Shown piece by piece: positions 32,896-41,343 of a DNA stretch of 64,000 nt. The stretch is from an uncultured Collinsella sp. (GTDB taxonomy: Bacteria; Actinomycetota; Coriobacteriia; Coriobacteriales; Coriobacteriaceae): the NCBI GenBank assembly GCA_900541645.1, contig UQKQ01000003.1, positions 62,001 to 126,000 on the forward strand. Direction: 5' to 3'. The notes beneath the pieces are model-generated. The model saw only the letters and a list, made by a program, of their open reading frames with translations. It was not told where the DNA came from and searched no databases. The translations under genes and the position numbers were made by a program. Each line of letters starts with the position of its first letter. The stretch's first letter is position 1.

Positions 32896-33474
32896 ATGGA
32901 GAAATGCAGCGTGAGCACAAGAAAAAAAATATTGGACGCAATGTACGATCTTGTGGCAGAAGTCGGTTATGACAAAGCGTCTATCGGAAAGATTTGCGAC
33001 TTTGTCGGTATATCCAAGCCGTCGGTGTACTACTACTTTCCCTCAAAAGAGGAGATTTTCACTACGCTCTTGGACAGCATGTTTCCGACCATTGACTATC
33101 AGCGCGACTACTCGCTAATAGTCGATAGGGACGGGTTCAAGGCCGCGCTTATCGAGCTCGGCAATTCAGTTATAGGTGGCTATCGAAGCGATGAAAAGCG
33201 CCGGCGCGTGCTGGCCGAGGTTAGCGTTCAAGCAAATCGAATTCCTGCAGTTCAGGAACGTCAAGCGACGGCGACCAAACGAACCATGGATGCGCTTAAA
33301 GACATCCTTCTTCATGGTGTAGAGATTGGCGCGTTTTCCGATAGCGCCGACGTAATGCTCTACGTACAAATTCTTTATACCGTTCTGGAGGGAGCAAGCA
33401 ATACGGTCGCTCAAGGTGAGGATATTGATGAGAAAGCGGTTTGGGCGGGAATAGTCGAGCTTATGTTCAAATAA
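32896..33474 (+). CDS. TetR/AcrR family regulator of the deiminase/MFS cluster
   Basis: 192 residues. The HTH covers about 9-55: RKKILDAMYDLVAEVGYDKASIGKICDFVGISKPSVYYYFPSKEEIF in consecutive blocks, followed by an all-helical ligand domain. It is divergent from the deiminase operon, separated by 224 nt that hold palindromic sites, and convergent with the second MFS gene. It probably represses both sets and releases on binding a cluster metabolite; this is inference from arrangement. ATG 32896 with a GGAAGTG site; a GTG a few codons in is an alternative. Confidence 0.9.
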   Translation: MEKCSVSTRKKILDAMYDLVAEVGYDKASIGKICDFVGISKPSVYYYFPSKEEIFTTLLDSMFPTIDYQRDYSLIVDRDGFKAALIELGNSVIGGYRSDEKRRRVLAEVSVQANRIPAVQERQATATKRTMDALKDILLHGVEIGAFSDSADVMLYVQILYTVLEGASNTVAQGEDIDEKAVWAGIVELMFK

Positions 33475-33537
33475 ACCAGCCAAGCTGAAGCGCATGTTGG
33501 CACCCATGGTGCCTGCGGGCAACCTTTAAAACGAAAA

Positions 33538-33575
33538 CAGGGGTCGACTCCAGTCTGGCTTGGAGTCGACCCCTG
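33538..33575. terminator. Bidirectional terminator between tetR and MFS paralogue 2
   Basis: CAGGGGTCGACTCCA and TGGAGTCGACCCCTG form a perfect 15-bp stem with an 8-nt loop. A-rich sequence (AAAACGAAAA) on the left provides the U-tract for the minus-strand gene. Confidence 0.85.
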
Positions 33576-33612
33576 TTGCATGGCAATCTATGCCGATGCA
33601 AATCGGCGCTTA

Positions 33613-34893
33613 TTACTTTTCAGCAGCCTTATTGAGAAAGCCGGAAACGATAGCAAACGCAGCAATCATAAGGTTGCAGGCAATGCAGAAGATAAATACT
33701 CCCTGGAATGACCCTGCCATGCCGTAAACCTTCATCATGACCGGCATTCCAAAAGCACCGACGACATAGCCCGCTGAGCAAACGATCGAATAGATCCTTC
33801 CAAAATCGCGTGATCCAAAGAGCGAGAGGAGAAGCATCGGCATTGCGGTTCCAACGATGGCGAACATGACATCGTTTACACCAGCTGCAATGATGGAAAC
33901 GGTCTCATTGCTTCCGCCAATGATAAGAAGCAGGAATGAAAGAATGCTGACACCTGTCCATGCGACCGTTGCTTTAATAGCGCCAAGCTTGTCGCATGTT
34001 TTGCCCACGAAGGGATTTAGGAAGATATCGGAGAGTGAAGCTGCCGAGACCATTAAGCTTCCTACGATAGGATTGAAACCGACCTCGCTTGCATAGGTTG
34101 GAAACAGCTGGTTCATGCAGCAGGTGAGCTGCGCCACGCAAAGCAAGAGGACACAGAGAATAAAAGACGGCGTTTTCGCGGCATCGCGGAGTGCCATGCC
34201 CGAAAGGACATCTTCCTGCTCATCGGCGCTGCAGCTCTCATGGGTTTCGGAGGCGGTCTCTCCGTACGGAAGCATATTGCGATCAGAGGGGTTAAGGCGA
34301 ATGATAAATGCGCTTGCAGGCAAAATCATAGCTGCAGAAACGGCCGCAAGCACGATGTATCCCGTACGCCAGCCTTGCTGCTCGATGACCAGTGTAATGA
34401 CAGGACTCAATAACAGCGTGCAGAGAGAATTAACGCCCCAAGCGAGGCCGATGGCGAGACCGGACGATTTGCTGAACCATTGGTCAATGACATCGGACAT
34501 GCAGACGCCCGTTGTAAACGAAAAGCAGATGCCGATCACTGCGGCGGAGACGGTGAACATCCAGACCTCGGTGTAGAACGCCATTGCGGCGCCGGCGGCA
34601 ATAAGGACGAGTTCAATGCAAATATGCCATGGTTTGCCGATTACTTTTGGAATGAAGCGACTCAAAAGCGGAAGCCCAAGCGCAAGGCCAAGAAGAATCG
34701 CGGTGAAATAGAAAGAAAAAGAAGTGTAGTCAAAGCCCAGATCTTCACATACTGGAGCAACGAATGAGCCGGCAATAATGCTATATGTGCCAGTTGTTCC
34801 GGCGGACATTAAGCCGAGTGCAATAACGACGACCCAAGCAAATGCGCCGCTTTCACGGAGACAATCTTTTTTGGCTGGTGTGGTGAGAGTCAT
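33613..34893 (-). CDS. MFS transporter (paralogue 2)
   Basis: 426 residues, twelve membrane helices with the central charged loop ETHESCSADEQEDVL. It is a close paralogue of the protein at 28968, with shared blocks in nearly every helix. ATG 34893 follows GGAGCAACC; an upstream in-frame ATG at 34968 lies across the operator and is rejected. The upstream region has CCTACCG-type dyads like those before the deiminase gene, so both carriers are probably under the same TetR. Two paralogues may serve import and export, or two related substrates. Confidence 0.88.
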   Translation of the reverse strand: MTLTTPAKKDCLRESGAFAWVVVIALGLMSAGTTGTYSIIAGSFVAPVCEDLGFDYTSFSFYFTAILLGLALGLPLLSRFIPKVIGKPWHICIELVLIAAGAAMAFYTEVWMFTVSAAVIGICFSFTTGVCMSDVIDQWFSKSSGLAIGLAWGVNSLCTLLLSPVITLVIEQQGWRTGYIVLAAVSAAMILPASAFIIRLNPSDRNMLPYGETASETHESCSADEQEDVLSGMALRDAAKTPSFILCVLLLCVAQLTCCMNQLFPTYASEVGFNPIVGSLMVSAASLSDIFLNPFVGKTCDKLGAIKATVAWTGVSILSFLLLIIGGSNETVSIIAAGVNDVMFAIVGTAMPMLLLSLFGSRDFGRIYSIVCSAGYVVGAFGMPVMMKVYGMAGSFQGVFIFCIACNLMIAAFAIVSGFLNKAAEK

Positions 34894-34926
34894 GGTTGCT
34901 CCATTTCTATCGGCAATACATCCTAT

Positions 34927-35012
34927 ATGCCTACCGATAGGTATATAAACCAGAGGACTCTTCGTCAAGCATTAAGCGGGGAGAGGGAGTTCTTAACCTG
35001 CCGAACGGTAAT
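34927..35012 (-). promoter_or_regulatory. Two operator-like dyads upstream of MFS paralogue 2
   Basis: TATATGCCTACCGATAGGTA (34924-34943) and CTGCCGAACGGTA (near 34998-35010) share the CTACCG/CGGTAG half-site with 32751-32770. The first lies 37 nt before the start codon, over the likely promoter. Confidence 0.55.
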
Positions 35013-35013
35013 T

Positions 35014-35070
35014 AGACCCCGTTTTCGCAAGGGTCTCAATGTGACAAAGGGACTGTCCCTTTGTCGCATT
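35014..35070. repeat. Paired hairpins, TGTGACAAAG repeat copy 2
   Basis: AGACCC...GGGTCT (35014-35036) is followed at once by AATGTGACAAAGGGAC and GTCCCTTTGTCGCATT (35038-35070), a 16-position dyad with one mismatch. The second touches the stop codon of the ABC gene on the minus strand and may terminate it. Confidence 0.75.
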
Positions 35071-38000
35071 ATTCAGAGCGCAGGGCTTCTACGGGGTCTT
35101 TTTTGGATGCACTGCGGGCCGGTAGCAGACCGGCGACGACCGTTAGCAGCACCGAAATCGCGATGAGCACCAGCGCATCCTGCACGGGCAGACTCATTAG
35201 GTTGGGGACCTGTTTGGCCGCAAGCGCCCAAGCATTGACCGGGAAGCTCACGGCCACCACGACGACAACAGCAAAGACGCCGGCAATGAGGCCCTCGATA
35301 AAGGTCTCGGCGTTGAACACGTTTGCCACGTTACGCTTCGACGCGCCAATCGCACGCAGAATGCCAATCTCCTTTTTGCGCTCCAGCACGCTGATATACG
35401 TGATGATGCCGATCATGATGGAGCTCACCACCAGGCTGATACTCACGAATGCGATGAGCACCAAGCTGATGGTGTTCACAATGTCGGTCACCGAACCCAT
35501 GATGATGCCCATGTAGTCGGTGTACGAGATTGCCTGTTCATCGTGACCAGCGGCTTTGACCTGCTTGTTGTACGCATCGATGTGATCGAGCACGCGCTCT
35601 TTGGCCTCAAAGTCGCGCGGGAAAATCTTAACCGAGATGGGGTCTGCCTCATCCGCATAGCCCAACGTGGTCAGATTGTTGTCGTAGGTGAGCTTCGAAG
35701 CCTTGGCATAGCTCATCATGAGCGAACTCAGATCCTCGGCGTCCATGTTGAAATGGATGGCACGAGTAAAGGCGCTCGCATCCACGCGCATGGCGCTCGC
35801 CAGGTTAGCAAAACTCGAAGACATCTGCGTCGCCATCTGGTCCATAAGCCCTGCCGCGCCTGCCTTGAGCTGAGTTGACACCGTCGCCGCAATCTGATCG
35901 CTGATTGCCTTCATCACCTGGTCCATAGCCTGCTGCAGATACGGAGCCAGTTGCTTTTGGACATAGTCGGTCATCGCCTGTTGCAGGCGCTCGGCCAGGG
36001 CATCGCCGCCGAGCGCTTTGAGCTGGGCCAAGATTTGCTGGGCTGCCGTATCCCTCTCAAGATACGTCGAGAATGCGGCAGCGAGCTTTGACGCGTCCTT
36101 AAGATCTTCGGGCGACAGCGCCTTAAACTGATCAGACTGCAAAAAGCCCTCAAACAGTTGGTTGGCAAGTATTCCCACCTGCTGCATTTGCTCGGGCGTG
36201 AGCTCCAGACCGTCAAAGATGTCCGAGAAATCTGGAGCCGGTGCTTTTGCCATGATGTCGCTGAAGTCGATGTCCCTTCCAACGCCCGAGAGGTCAATGT
36301 CCAGCCCGGATAAGTCGATACCAGAAAGGTCCATACCGCCGGCCGCACCCGAGAGTGCAGACGCATCAAACGAGAACGCGCTCTTAAGTGCTGCCTCGTC
36401 CACACTGAACATGCTGCCCAGATCCACTCCTTGTTTGGCCTCGCCTTGTAGTTCGTCGAAGGTTTTGCCCGTAAAGACATCCGTCTCGGGGTGGTCGAGT
36501 TGCTCCTGCACAATCTGCGAATCGGCGGCGCGCTCCATAAGCTGGCGAGTCAGCGCATGCGTATAGGCAATGCCCGGAGACAATGCGCTCGCGTTGGCCG
36601 TCTCGTTGGGTCGCACCACGCCCACAATGCGCACGTCAATACCGTCGGCAACCTTGGCGGCCATAAAGTCGGCGTCGCCAGACATGTCGGTCCACATGCC
36701 GGTCTCTTCGTTTTTGCGATAGGCATCGGCCGGCGACAACACCTTAAATGTCGTGGACAGCGCATCGTCGTAGGTAAAGTCGGTGCCGGTCTCGGGCGTC
36801 TCGACCTTGCCGTCGGCCGTCATGGCGCTGTTGACCAGGTCGTTGAGCTCATCGATATCCAGCGCGCCGATGCTATAGAGCGTATAGTCGCCCACCGTGC
36901 CGCGGTCCGAAAGCACCATCACGGCTTCGTTGGCGGACGTGGGCCAATGGCCGGCAACGACATCGTATTGGCTGTCGAGCAGGCTCTGGTCGTCAATCAT
37001 CTCGTTAAAGACCGAGGTCCCCATGGAATCCATGCTCACCGTTGCCGCCGAGCTTGCGCCTCCGCTCATGGCCTCGGTCATAGCGTTGGGAACAAGCCGA
37101 ACGGGCCTCTCGTCGCCCTTGCTCAAACGATAGACAACCGGCGTCACGCCGTAGCCGTACTGGATAGCGTTGACCTCTTTGTCGATACCGTCACCGCCGC
37201 CGTCAAGCCATGCCTTAAAGCTCGTCATATCGTTAGATTTAACGCTTGCGAACATATCCTTTACGGCCGTGACCACGGGAATCTTATCCGTTCCCTTAGC
37301 CTTGCCACCGGTAGCGTCATCGGACGAGGCCTCGCCCTTGGATACCTCCTCATCGGTAGCCCCCTGTCCGCCCATCATGGACGACAGGTCGTAATCTTGT
37401 TTGGAAATCGTAAGCGGGTAGCTTGAGAGCGTGTCCTCCTCGACCTTTTTGATGTAGCCGTTTACGCCGTTGGAGAGCGCCAGAATCGCTGCGATACCAA
37501 TAATGCCAATCGAACCTGCGAAGGCAGTCATGGCCGTACGGCCCTTCTTGGTCATGAGGTTTCGGGCAGAAAGCCCCAGCGCCGTCACAAAGCTCATCGA
37601 GGTTTTGCGCGTGGGCTTGGCCTCGCGACGCGCGGCCTCGGTAGCATCAAAGGGATCTGAATCGTCGGTGATCTTGCCGTCCGCCAGGGTGACAATGCGC
37701 GTGGCGTACCTGTATGCCAACTCGGGATTGTGCGTGACCATGATGACCAAACGATCGCGCGCAACATCCTTGAGCAAATCCATGACCTGTACGGATGTCG
37801 TTGAGTCCAAGGCGCCGGTCGGCTCGTCAGCCAGCACAATCTCGGGATCGTTGATCAGGGCGCGGGCAATAGCCACGCGCTGCATCTGGCCACCCGATAG
37901 CTGGCTCGGGCGCTTGTTAACGTGCTTGCCCAGGCCAACTGCCTCAAGCGCCTTGCGCGCACGCTGGCGGCGCTCAGCACGCCCCACGCCCGTGAGCGTA

Positions 38001-38323
38001 AGCGCCAGCTCCACGTTTTCCAAAATGGTCTGATGCGGAATGAGGTTATAGCTCTGGAACACAAAGCCGATGCGATTGTTACGATAGGCGTCCCAATCGC
38101 GGTCGCTGAAGTCCTTGGTCGAGATGCCATCGATCAGCAGATCGCCAGAATCGAAATGGTCGAGTCCACCAATGACGTTGAGCATCGTAGTTTTACCCGA
38201 ACCCGAGGGACCCAGGATGGCTACAAACTCGTTATCGCGAAAAGACAGGCTTACGCTGTCGAGCGCTACCTGCGTAAACGACTGCGTAACGTACCTTTTG
38301 CAAATATCTCTGAGATCCAGCAT
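35069..38323 (-). CDS. ABC transporter ATP-binding/permease fusion with large extracytoplasmic domain (MacB/FtsX-like)
   Basis: 1,084 residues. The N-terminal ATPase (1-230) has Walker A GPSGSGKTTML, signature LSGGQMQRVAIARAL and Walker B IVLADEPTGALD. TM1 (about residue 270-290, GSIGIIGIAAILALSNGVNG) is followed by some 620 residues outside the membrane, including a Gly/Leu/Asp-rich stretch (MDLSGIDLSGLDIDLSG) and a helical region. Three membrane helices of the FtsX domain and the basic end RSASKKDPVEALRSE follow. Such proteins couple ATP use to work on envelope substrates instead of classic transport. ATG 38323 begins the conserved MLDLRDICKRY. Confidence 0.9.
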   Translation of the reverse strand: MLDLRDICKRYVTQSFTQVALDSVSLSFRDNEFVAILGPSGSGKTTMLNVIGGLDHFDSGDLLIDGISTKDFSDRDWDAYRNNRIGFVFQSYNLIPHQTILENVELALTLTGVGRAERRQRARKALEAVGLGKHVNKRPSQLSGGQMQRVAIARALINDPEIVLADEPTGALDSTTSVQVMDLLKDVARDRLVIMVTHNPELAYRYATRIVTLADGKITDDSDPFDATEAARREAKPTRKTSMSFVTALGLSARNLMTKKGRTAMTAFAGSIGIIGIAAILALSNGVNGYIKKVEEDTLSSYPLTISKQDYDLSSMMGGQGATDEEVSKGEASSDDATGGKAKGTDKIPVVTAVKDMFASVKSNDMTSFKAWLDGGGDGIDKEVNAIQYGYGVTPVVYRLSKGDERPVRLVPNAMTEAMSGGASSAATVSMDSMGTSVFNEMIDDQSLLDSQYDVVAGHWPTSANEAVMVLSDRGTVGDYTLYSIGALDIDELNDLVNSAMTADGKVETPETGTDFTYDDALSTTFKVLSPADAYRKNEETGMWTDMSGDADFMAAKVADGIDVRIVGVVRPNETANASALSPGIAYTHALTRQLMERAADSQIVQEQLDHPETDVFTGKTFDELQGEAKQGVDLGSMFSVDEAALKSAFSFDASALSGAAGGMDLSGIDLSGLDIDLSGVGRDIDFSDIMAKAPAPDFSDIFDGLELTPEQMQQVGILANQLFEGFLQSDQFKALSPEDLKDASKLAAAFSTYLERDTAAQQILAQLKALGGDALAERLQQAMTDYVQKQLAPYLQQAMDQVMKAISDQIAATVSTQLKAGAAGLMDQMATQMSSSFANLASAMRVDASAFTRAIHFNMDAEDLSSLMMSYAKASKLTYDNNLTTLGYADEADPISVKIFPRDFEAKERVLDHIDAYNKQVKAAGHDEQAISYTDYMGIIMGSVTDIVNTISLVLIAFVSISLVVSSIMIGIITYISVLERKKEIGILRAIGASKRNVANVFNAETFIEGLIAGVFAVVVVVAVSFPVNAWALAAKQVPNLMSLPVQDALVLIAISVLLTVVAGLLPARSASKKDPVEALRSE

Positions 38324-38436
38324 GGACGGCAACCTCTCCCCCGCCGTTCGCATCCAACGCGTTTGACCTACTCTATCAGCTTTTTTGCCGGTACCAGCAA
38401 GGAATGTAACGAACAAAAATGTAACGAACAAAAAAC

Positions 38437-38513
38437 GGGACGGCACGCCGCATGGCGCACCATCCCGCACATAACATCGAAGGTGTGACAAAGGGACTGC
38501 CCCTTTGTCACAC
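38437..38513. repeat. Composite repeat: GGGACGG hairpin plus TGTGACAAAG palindrome, copy 3
   Basis: GGGACGGCACGCCGCATGGCGCACCATCCC (one arm GGGACGG, other CCATCCC) is followed after 15 nt by GGTGTGACAAAGGG and CCCTTTGTCACACC. The same two-part unit is found at 42494-42571. The position right after the TlpA-like gene end on the minus strand suits a terminator role. Confidence 0.8.
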
Positions 38514-38530
38514 CTTTGTCGCATTCGAAC

Positions 38531-39493
38531 CTACTGTTCGCTCTTCGCGAGTGCCTGATCGATCAGTTTGTTGAGCGCCTCGCGCTGCTCAGCAGAGTTG
38601 ATACCGCCCATGATCGGCTCTCCCACGATGTTGCCGTTCTGGTCGATCACATAGGTGGTCGGGAACGAGTACAGGTTGGAGGTGAACTTTCCGGCCTCGC
38701 TGTCCGACTTAAACCAGATGTTTTTATACGTCACGCCCTTCTTGGAAAGCACGTCCTTGGCATCGGCCACCTCGTCTTTTTTGCCGTCGAGCGTAAAGGA
38801 ATTAACGCCCACGACCTGGCCGCCCTTCTCGGCAAGCTCCTTGTTGAGCTTCTCCAGATCGCCCAGCTCTCCCACGCACGGCTTGCAGGTGGTAAACCAG
38901 AAGTTCATGACGGTGACCTTGTTCTTGGAGAACAGCTCGTCGCTGTTTACATCGTTGCCGTCCAAGTCCTTGCCCTTAAAGCTGGGGAACTTCGTCTCCC
39001 CGCTCTCGCCGTTGGTCATGCCTGCGGTCGAGGCATCGACGCTCTCCCCCTCGCCGGGCGTGCTGCCGCATCCGGGGAACTCCTTCTCCAGCGCCATGAG
39101 CTTGTCCTCGATCTCCTTGACCTGCTGCGCGCCGGCCTTAAGCGTCTTAAGCTCGTCAGCCGCAAACTGATCCTTGGCGCCCTCGATGGTATCGAGCAAG
39201 AAGTCGCCGTAGTTCTTGCCGTCCTCAATCATGGGAGTGTCTTTGTTGGCCGCAAGGAACACCTTTTCCCATAGGGCGTTATCGCTCGCAAAGATCTCGT
39301 TTTCCTTTTGCAGCAGCTGCTGGTACAGCTTGGCCGCCTCCTCGGCGCTCGACGGCTTTTGTGCCACAAGCTCGGCAATCTGCGCATCGCCGCTCGTGGC
39401 ATCCTTCGCGTCGCCCTTGGGGGCAGAGCACGCCGCGAGAGTCAGCGCCAGCACGGGCAGCATCAACAAGGCCGCAATTTTTGACAGTTTCAT
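38531..39493 (-). CDS. TlpA/ResA-like thioredoxin-fold lipoprotein
   Basis: 320 residues. The lipobox LTLAAC puts the lipidated cysteine at residue 22. A helical region (40-140) separates it from a thioredoxin domain starting near 165 (KFPSFKGKDLDGN). The redox pair is Cys203/Cys206 in FWFTTCKPCVGELGDLEKL, and the cis-Pro segment is YSFPTTYVID. It would act as an extracytoplasmic thiol-disulfide reductant. It is the last gene of an operon after a membrane 4Fe-4S protein and a small CXXC protein, which could supply electrons. ATG 39493 follows ACGGAGGAACC. Confidence 0.9.
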   Translation of the reverse strand: MKLSKIAALLMLPVLALTLAACSAPKGDAKDATSGDAQIAELVAQKPSSAEEAAKLYQQLLQKENEIFASDNALWEKVFLAANKDTPMIEDGKNYGDFLLDTIEGAKDQFAADELKTLKAGAQQVKEIEDKLMALEKEFPGCGSTPGEGESVDASTAGMTNGESGETKFPSFKGKDLDGNDVNSDELFSKNKVTVMNFWFTTCKPCVGELGDLEKLNKELAEKGGQVVGVNSFTLDGKKDEVADAKDVLSKKGVTYKNIWFKSDSEAGKFTSNLYSFPTTYVIDQNGNIVGEPIMGGINSAEQREALNKLIDQALAKSEQ

Positions 39494-39528
39494 GGTTCCT
39501 CCGTTTATATCGAAACTTATATAGGTAC

Positions 39529-40440
39529 CTATTTGTTTTCGCAGGCCTGCGTGGACTGCGCGGGCCTGTCGCCCGTCACACCCAGCCCGCAGCGAAAGCT
39601 AATAGCATCGACGGGGCACGCGCCCACGCATTTGCCGCAACGAATGCACTCGGCATGGTCGGGCGTACGCGTAACGTCCACGTCCATCTGGCACACCCTG
39701 GCGCACTTGCCGCACGAGACGCATTTACAATGATCGACCTGAATCCCCAGCAACGACACCTTGTTCATGAGCGCATAAAACGCACCGAGGGGGCAAATCC
39801 ATTTGCAGAAGGGGCGGTAGAACAGCACGCTCAGCACCGCAACCATAATGAGGATCGCGAGCTTCCAGGTAAAGAGCTTTCCCAGCGCGGAGCGGATTCC
39901 CGTATTCATGATGGACAGCGGAATCGCGCCCTCGAGCACGCCCTGCGGGCATATGTACTTGCAAAAGAACGGGTCGCCCATACCCACATCGTTAACCACC
40001 AAGACGGGCAGCAGCACCACGGCAAACAGTAGCACGGCATACTTGATGTACGTGAGCGGCTTGAGCTTTTTCGTGGAGAGCTTTTTGCTGGGAATCTTAT
40101 GCAGAAGCTCTTGCAGCCATCCAAACGGACACAAAAAGCCGCATACAAAACGCCCCAGCAGCACGCCGATTAGAATGAGCGTTCCGGTGACGTAATACGA
40201 AAAGCTAAACTTAGACGAGCCCACCACCGACTGAAACGACCCGATGGGGCACGCACCCGAGGCCGCCGGACACGAGTAGCAGTTGAGCCCCGGCACGCAG
40301 ACGGCTTTGCCCGCTCCCTGGTAGATGCCGCCCTTGGCAAAGTTAGGCAGGTGAATATTGGTCGCAAGCGTCGCCGCCGCCTGAATCAATCCACGAAATC
40401 GCGCTAAAAAATGCGATGCAGTGTTTTTTCTTTTATCCAA
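39529..40440 (-). CDS. Membrane-bound 4Fe-4S ferredoxin-type protein (NapH/CcoG-like)
   Basis: 303 residues. An early CPAASGACPIGSF segment is followed by membrane helices and three CxxxCP motifs: CGFLCPFGW, CKYICPQGV, CKWICPLGA. Two C-terminal 4Fe-4S clusters follow (CKCVSCGKCARVCQ and CIRCGKCVGACP). This matches NapH-type proteins that pass electrons across the membrane. I use TTG 40440, which overlaps the stop of the upstream small gene by 8 nt, because no ATG with a ribosome site exists downstream and the product then starts MDKRKNTASHFLARF. The TlpA-like gene follows after 35 nt. Confidence 0.9.
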   Translation of the reverse strand: MDKRKNTASHFLARFRGLIQAAATLATNIHLPNFAKGGIYQGAGKAVCVPGLNCYSCPAASGACPIGSFQSVVGSSKFSFSYYVTGTLILIGVLLGRFVCGFLCPFGWLQELLHKIPSKKLSTKKLKPLTYIKYAVLLFAVVLLPVLVVNDVGMGDPFFCKYICPQGVLEGAIPLSIMNTGIRSALGKLFTWKLAILIMVAVLSVLFYRPFCKWICPLGAFYALMNKVSLLGIQVDHCKCVSCGKCARVCQMDVDVTRTPDHAECIRCGKCVGACPVDAISFRCGLGVTGDRPAQSTQACENK

Positions 40441-40579
40441 TTCCGATACACTCCAAGCACAGCCTAATCGCTTTGGCCAGCACGGCATCTGCCTCGCCGC
40501 GCATAATTCCAAAGCCAACCATGGCTACCCCAACGATCAGCAAAGCCACCTGCGCCACAGGCTTAATCGCTTTGAACAA
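40433..40579 (-). CDS. Small CXXC-motif membrane protein (CD1871A-like, 48 aa)
   Basis: From TTG 40579, with AAAGGAG 7 nt upstream, to TAA 40433. The product has one membrane helix (PVAQVALLIVGVAMVGFGIM), then RGEADAVLAKAIRLCLECIGIG. The C-terminal LCLECIGIG is the hallmark of the CD1871A family of small CXXC proteins known from Clostridia, which are found beside 4Fe-4S proteins as here. The stop overlaps the next start, so translation is coupled. The cysteine pair next to the membrane could be an electron relay between the Fe-S protein and the thioredoxin-like lipoprotein. That role is inference. Confidence 0.75.
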   Translation of the reverse strand: MFKAIKPVAQVALLIVGVAMVGFGIMRGEADAVLAKAIRLCLECIGIG

Positions 40580-40668
40580 TCTGACCACTCCTTTCGTTTC
40601 GCGACCCATTGGACCATACCGACTATAAAATCCGTGTTAAGCGTGAATGACTATGCAAGGAGAACGTT

Positions 40669-41343
40669 ATGCGCATCTTGGTCGTCGAGGACGAGCGGGC
40701 GTTGTGCGATGCGATCGCACGCAGCCTGCGCAACTTGGCCTATAGCGTCGACTGCTGCTACGACGGGCAGCAGGCCCTCGATCTGCTCGATGTCGAGACC
40801 TTTGATCTTGTCGTACTCGACCTCAACCTCCCCCATGTCGACGGCATGACCGTGCTCAGGCAACTCAGAACAACTGATTGCGAGACGAAGGTGCTCGTGC
40901 TCTCGGCACGCGGCGAGGTCTCTGACAAGGTAGCAGGGCTCGATGCGGGCGCCAACGATTACCTCGCCAAGCCGTTCCATCTTGAGGAGCTGGCAGCACG
41001 CATACGCAGCCTCACGCTCAGGCGCTTTACGCAAAACGACGTTGTTCTAACCTGTGGATTGTTGAGCTTTGACACCAAGGCGCGCCTCGCCTCCGTGGAC
41101 GGCGAGACCCTATCCCTCACGCGCAAGGAGACCGGCATCTTGGAATACCTGATGCTTAACCAGGGGCGGCCGGTGAGCCAGGAAGAGCTTATCGACCACG
41201 TATGGGACAGCAGCGTCAACAGCTTTAGCAACGCGACCCGCGTGCATATCTCGTCGCTGCGAAAAAAGCTGCGCGGTGCGTTGGGGCACGACCCCATCCG
41301 CAACCGAATCGGCGAAGGCTACGTTATGGAGGACGGCAAATGA
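40669..41343 (+). CDS. OmpR family response regulator
   Basis: 224 residues. The receiver domain has acidic residues near 8-9 (VVEDERALC), phospho-acceptor Asp51 in VVLDLNLPHVDGM, and Lys in DYLAKPFH. The winged helix domain ends NRIGEGYVMEDGK, typical of OmpR/PhoB DNA-binding. AAGGAGAACGTT precedes ATG 40669. It is divergent from the CXXC/Fe-S/TlpA operon with 89 nt between, which makes that operon its most likely target. Its stop overlaps the kinase start by 4 nt. Confidence 0.95.
   Translation: MRILVVEDERALCDAIARSLRNLAYSVDCCYDGQQALDLLDVETFDLVVLDLNLPHVDGMTVLRQLRTTDCETKVLVLSARGEVSDKVAGLDAGANDYLAKPFHLEELAARIRSLTLRRFTQNDVVLTCGLLSFDTKARLASVDGETLSLTRKETGILEYLMLNQGRPVSQEELIDHVWDSSVNSFSNATRVHISSLRKKLRGALGHDPIRNRIGEGYVMEDGK

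Noticed and set aside
34894..34968. Longer N-terminus for MFS paralogue 2 from ATG 34968
   Set aside because: The extension crosses the operator and promoter region, adds a non-membrane leader absent in the paralogue, and the ATG at 34893 has its own GGAG site.
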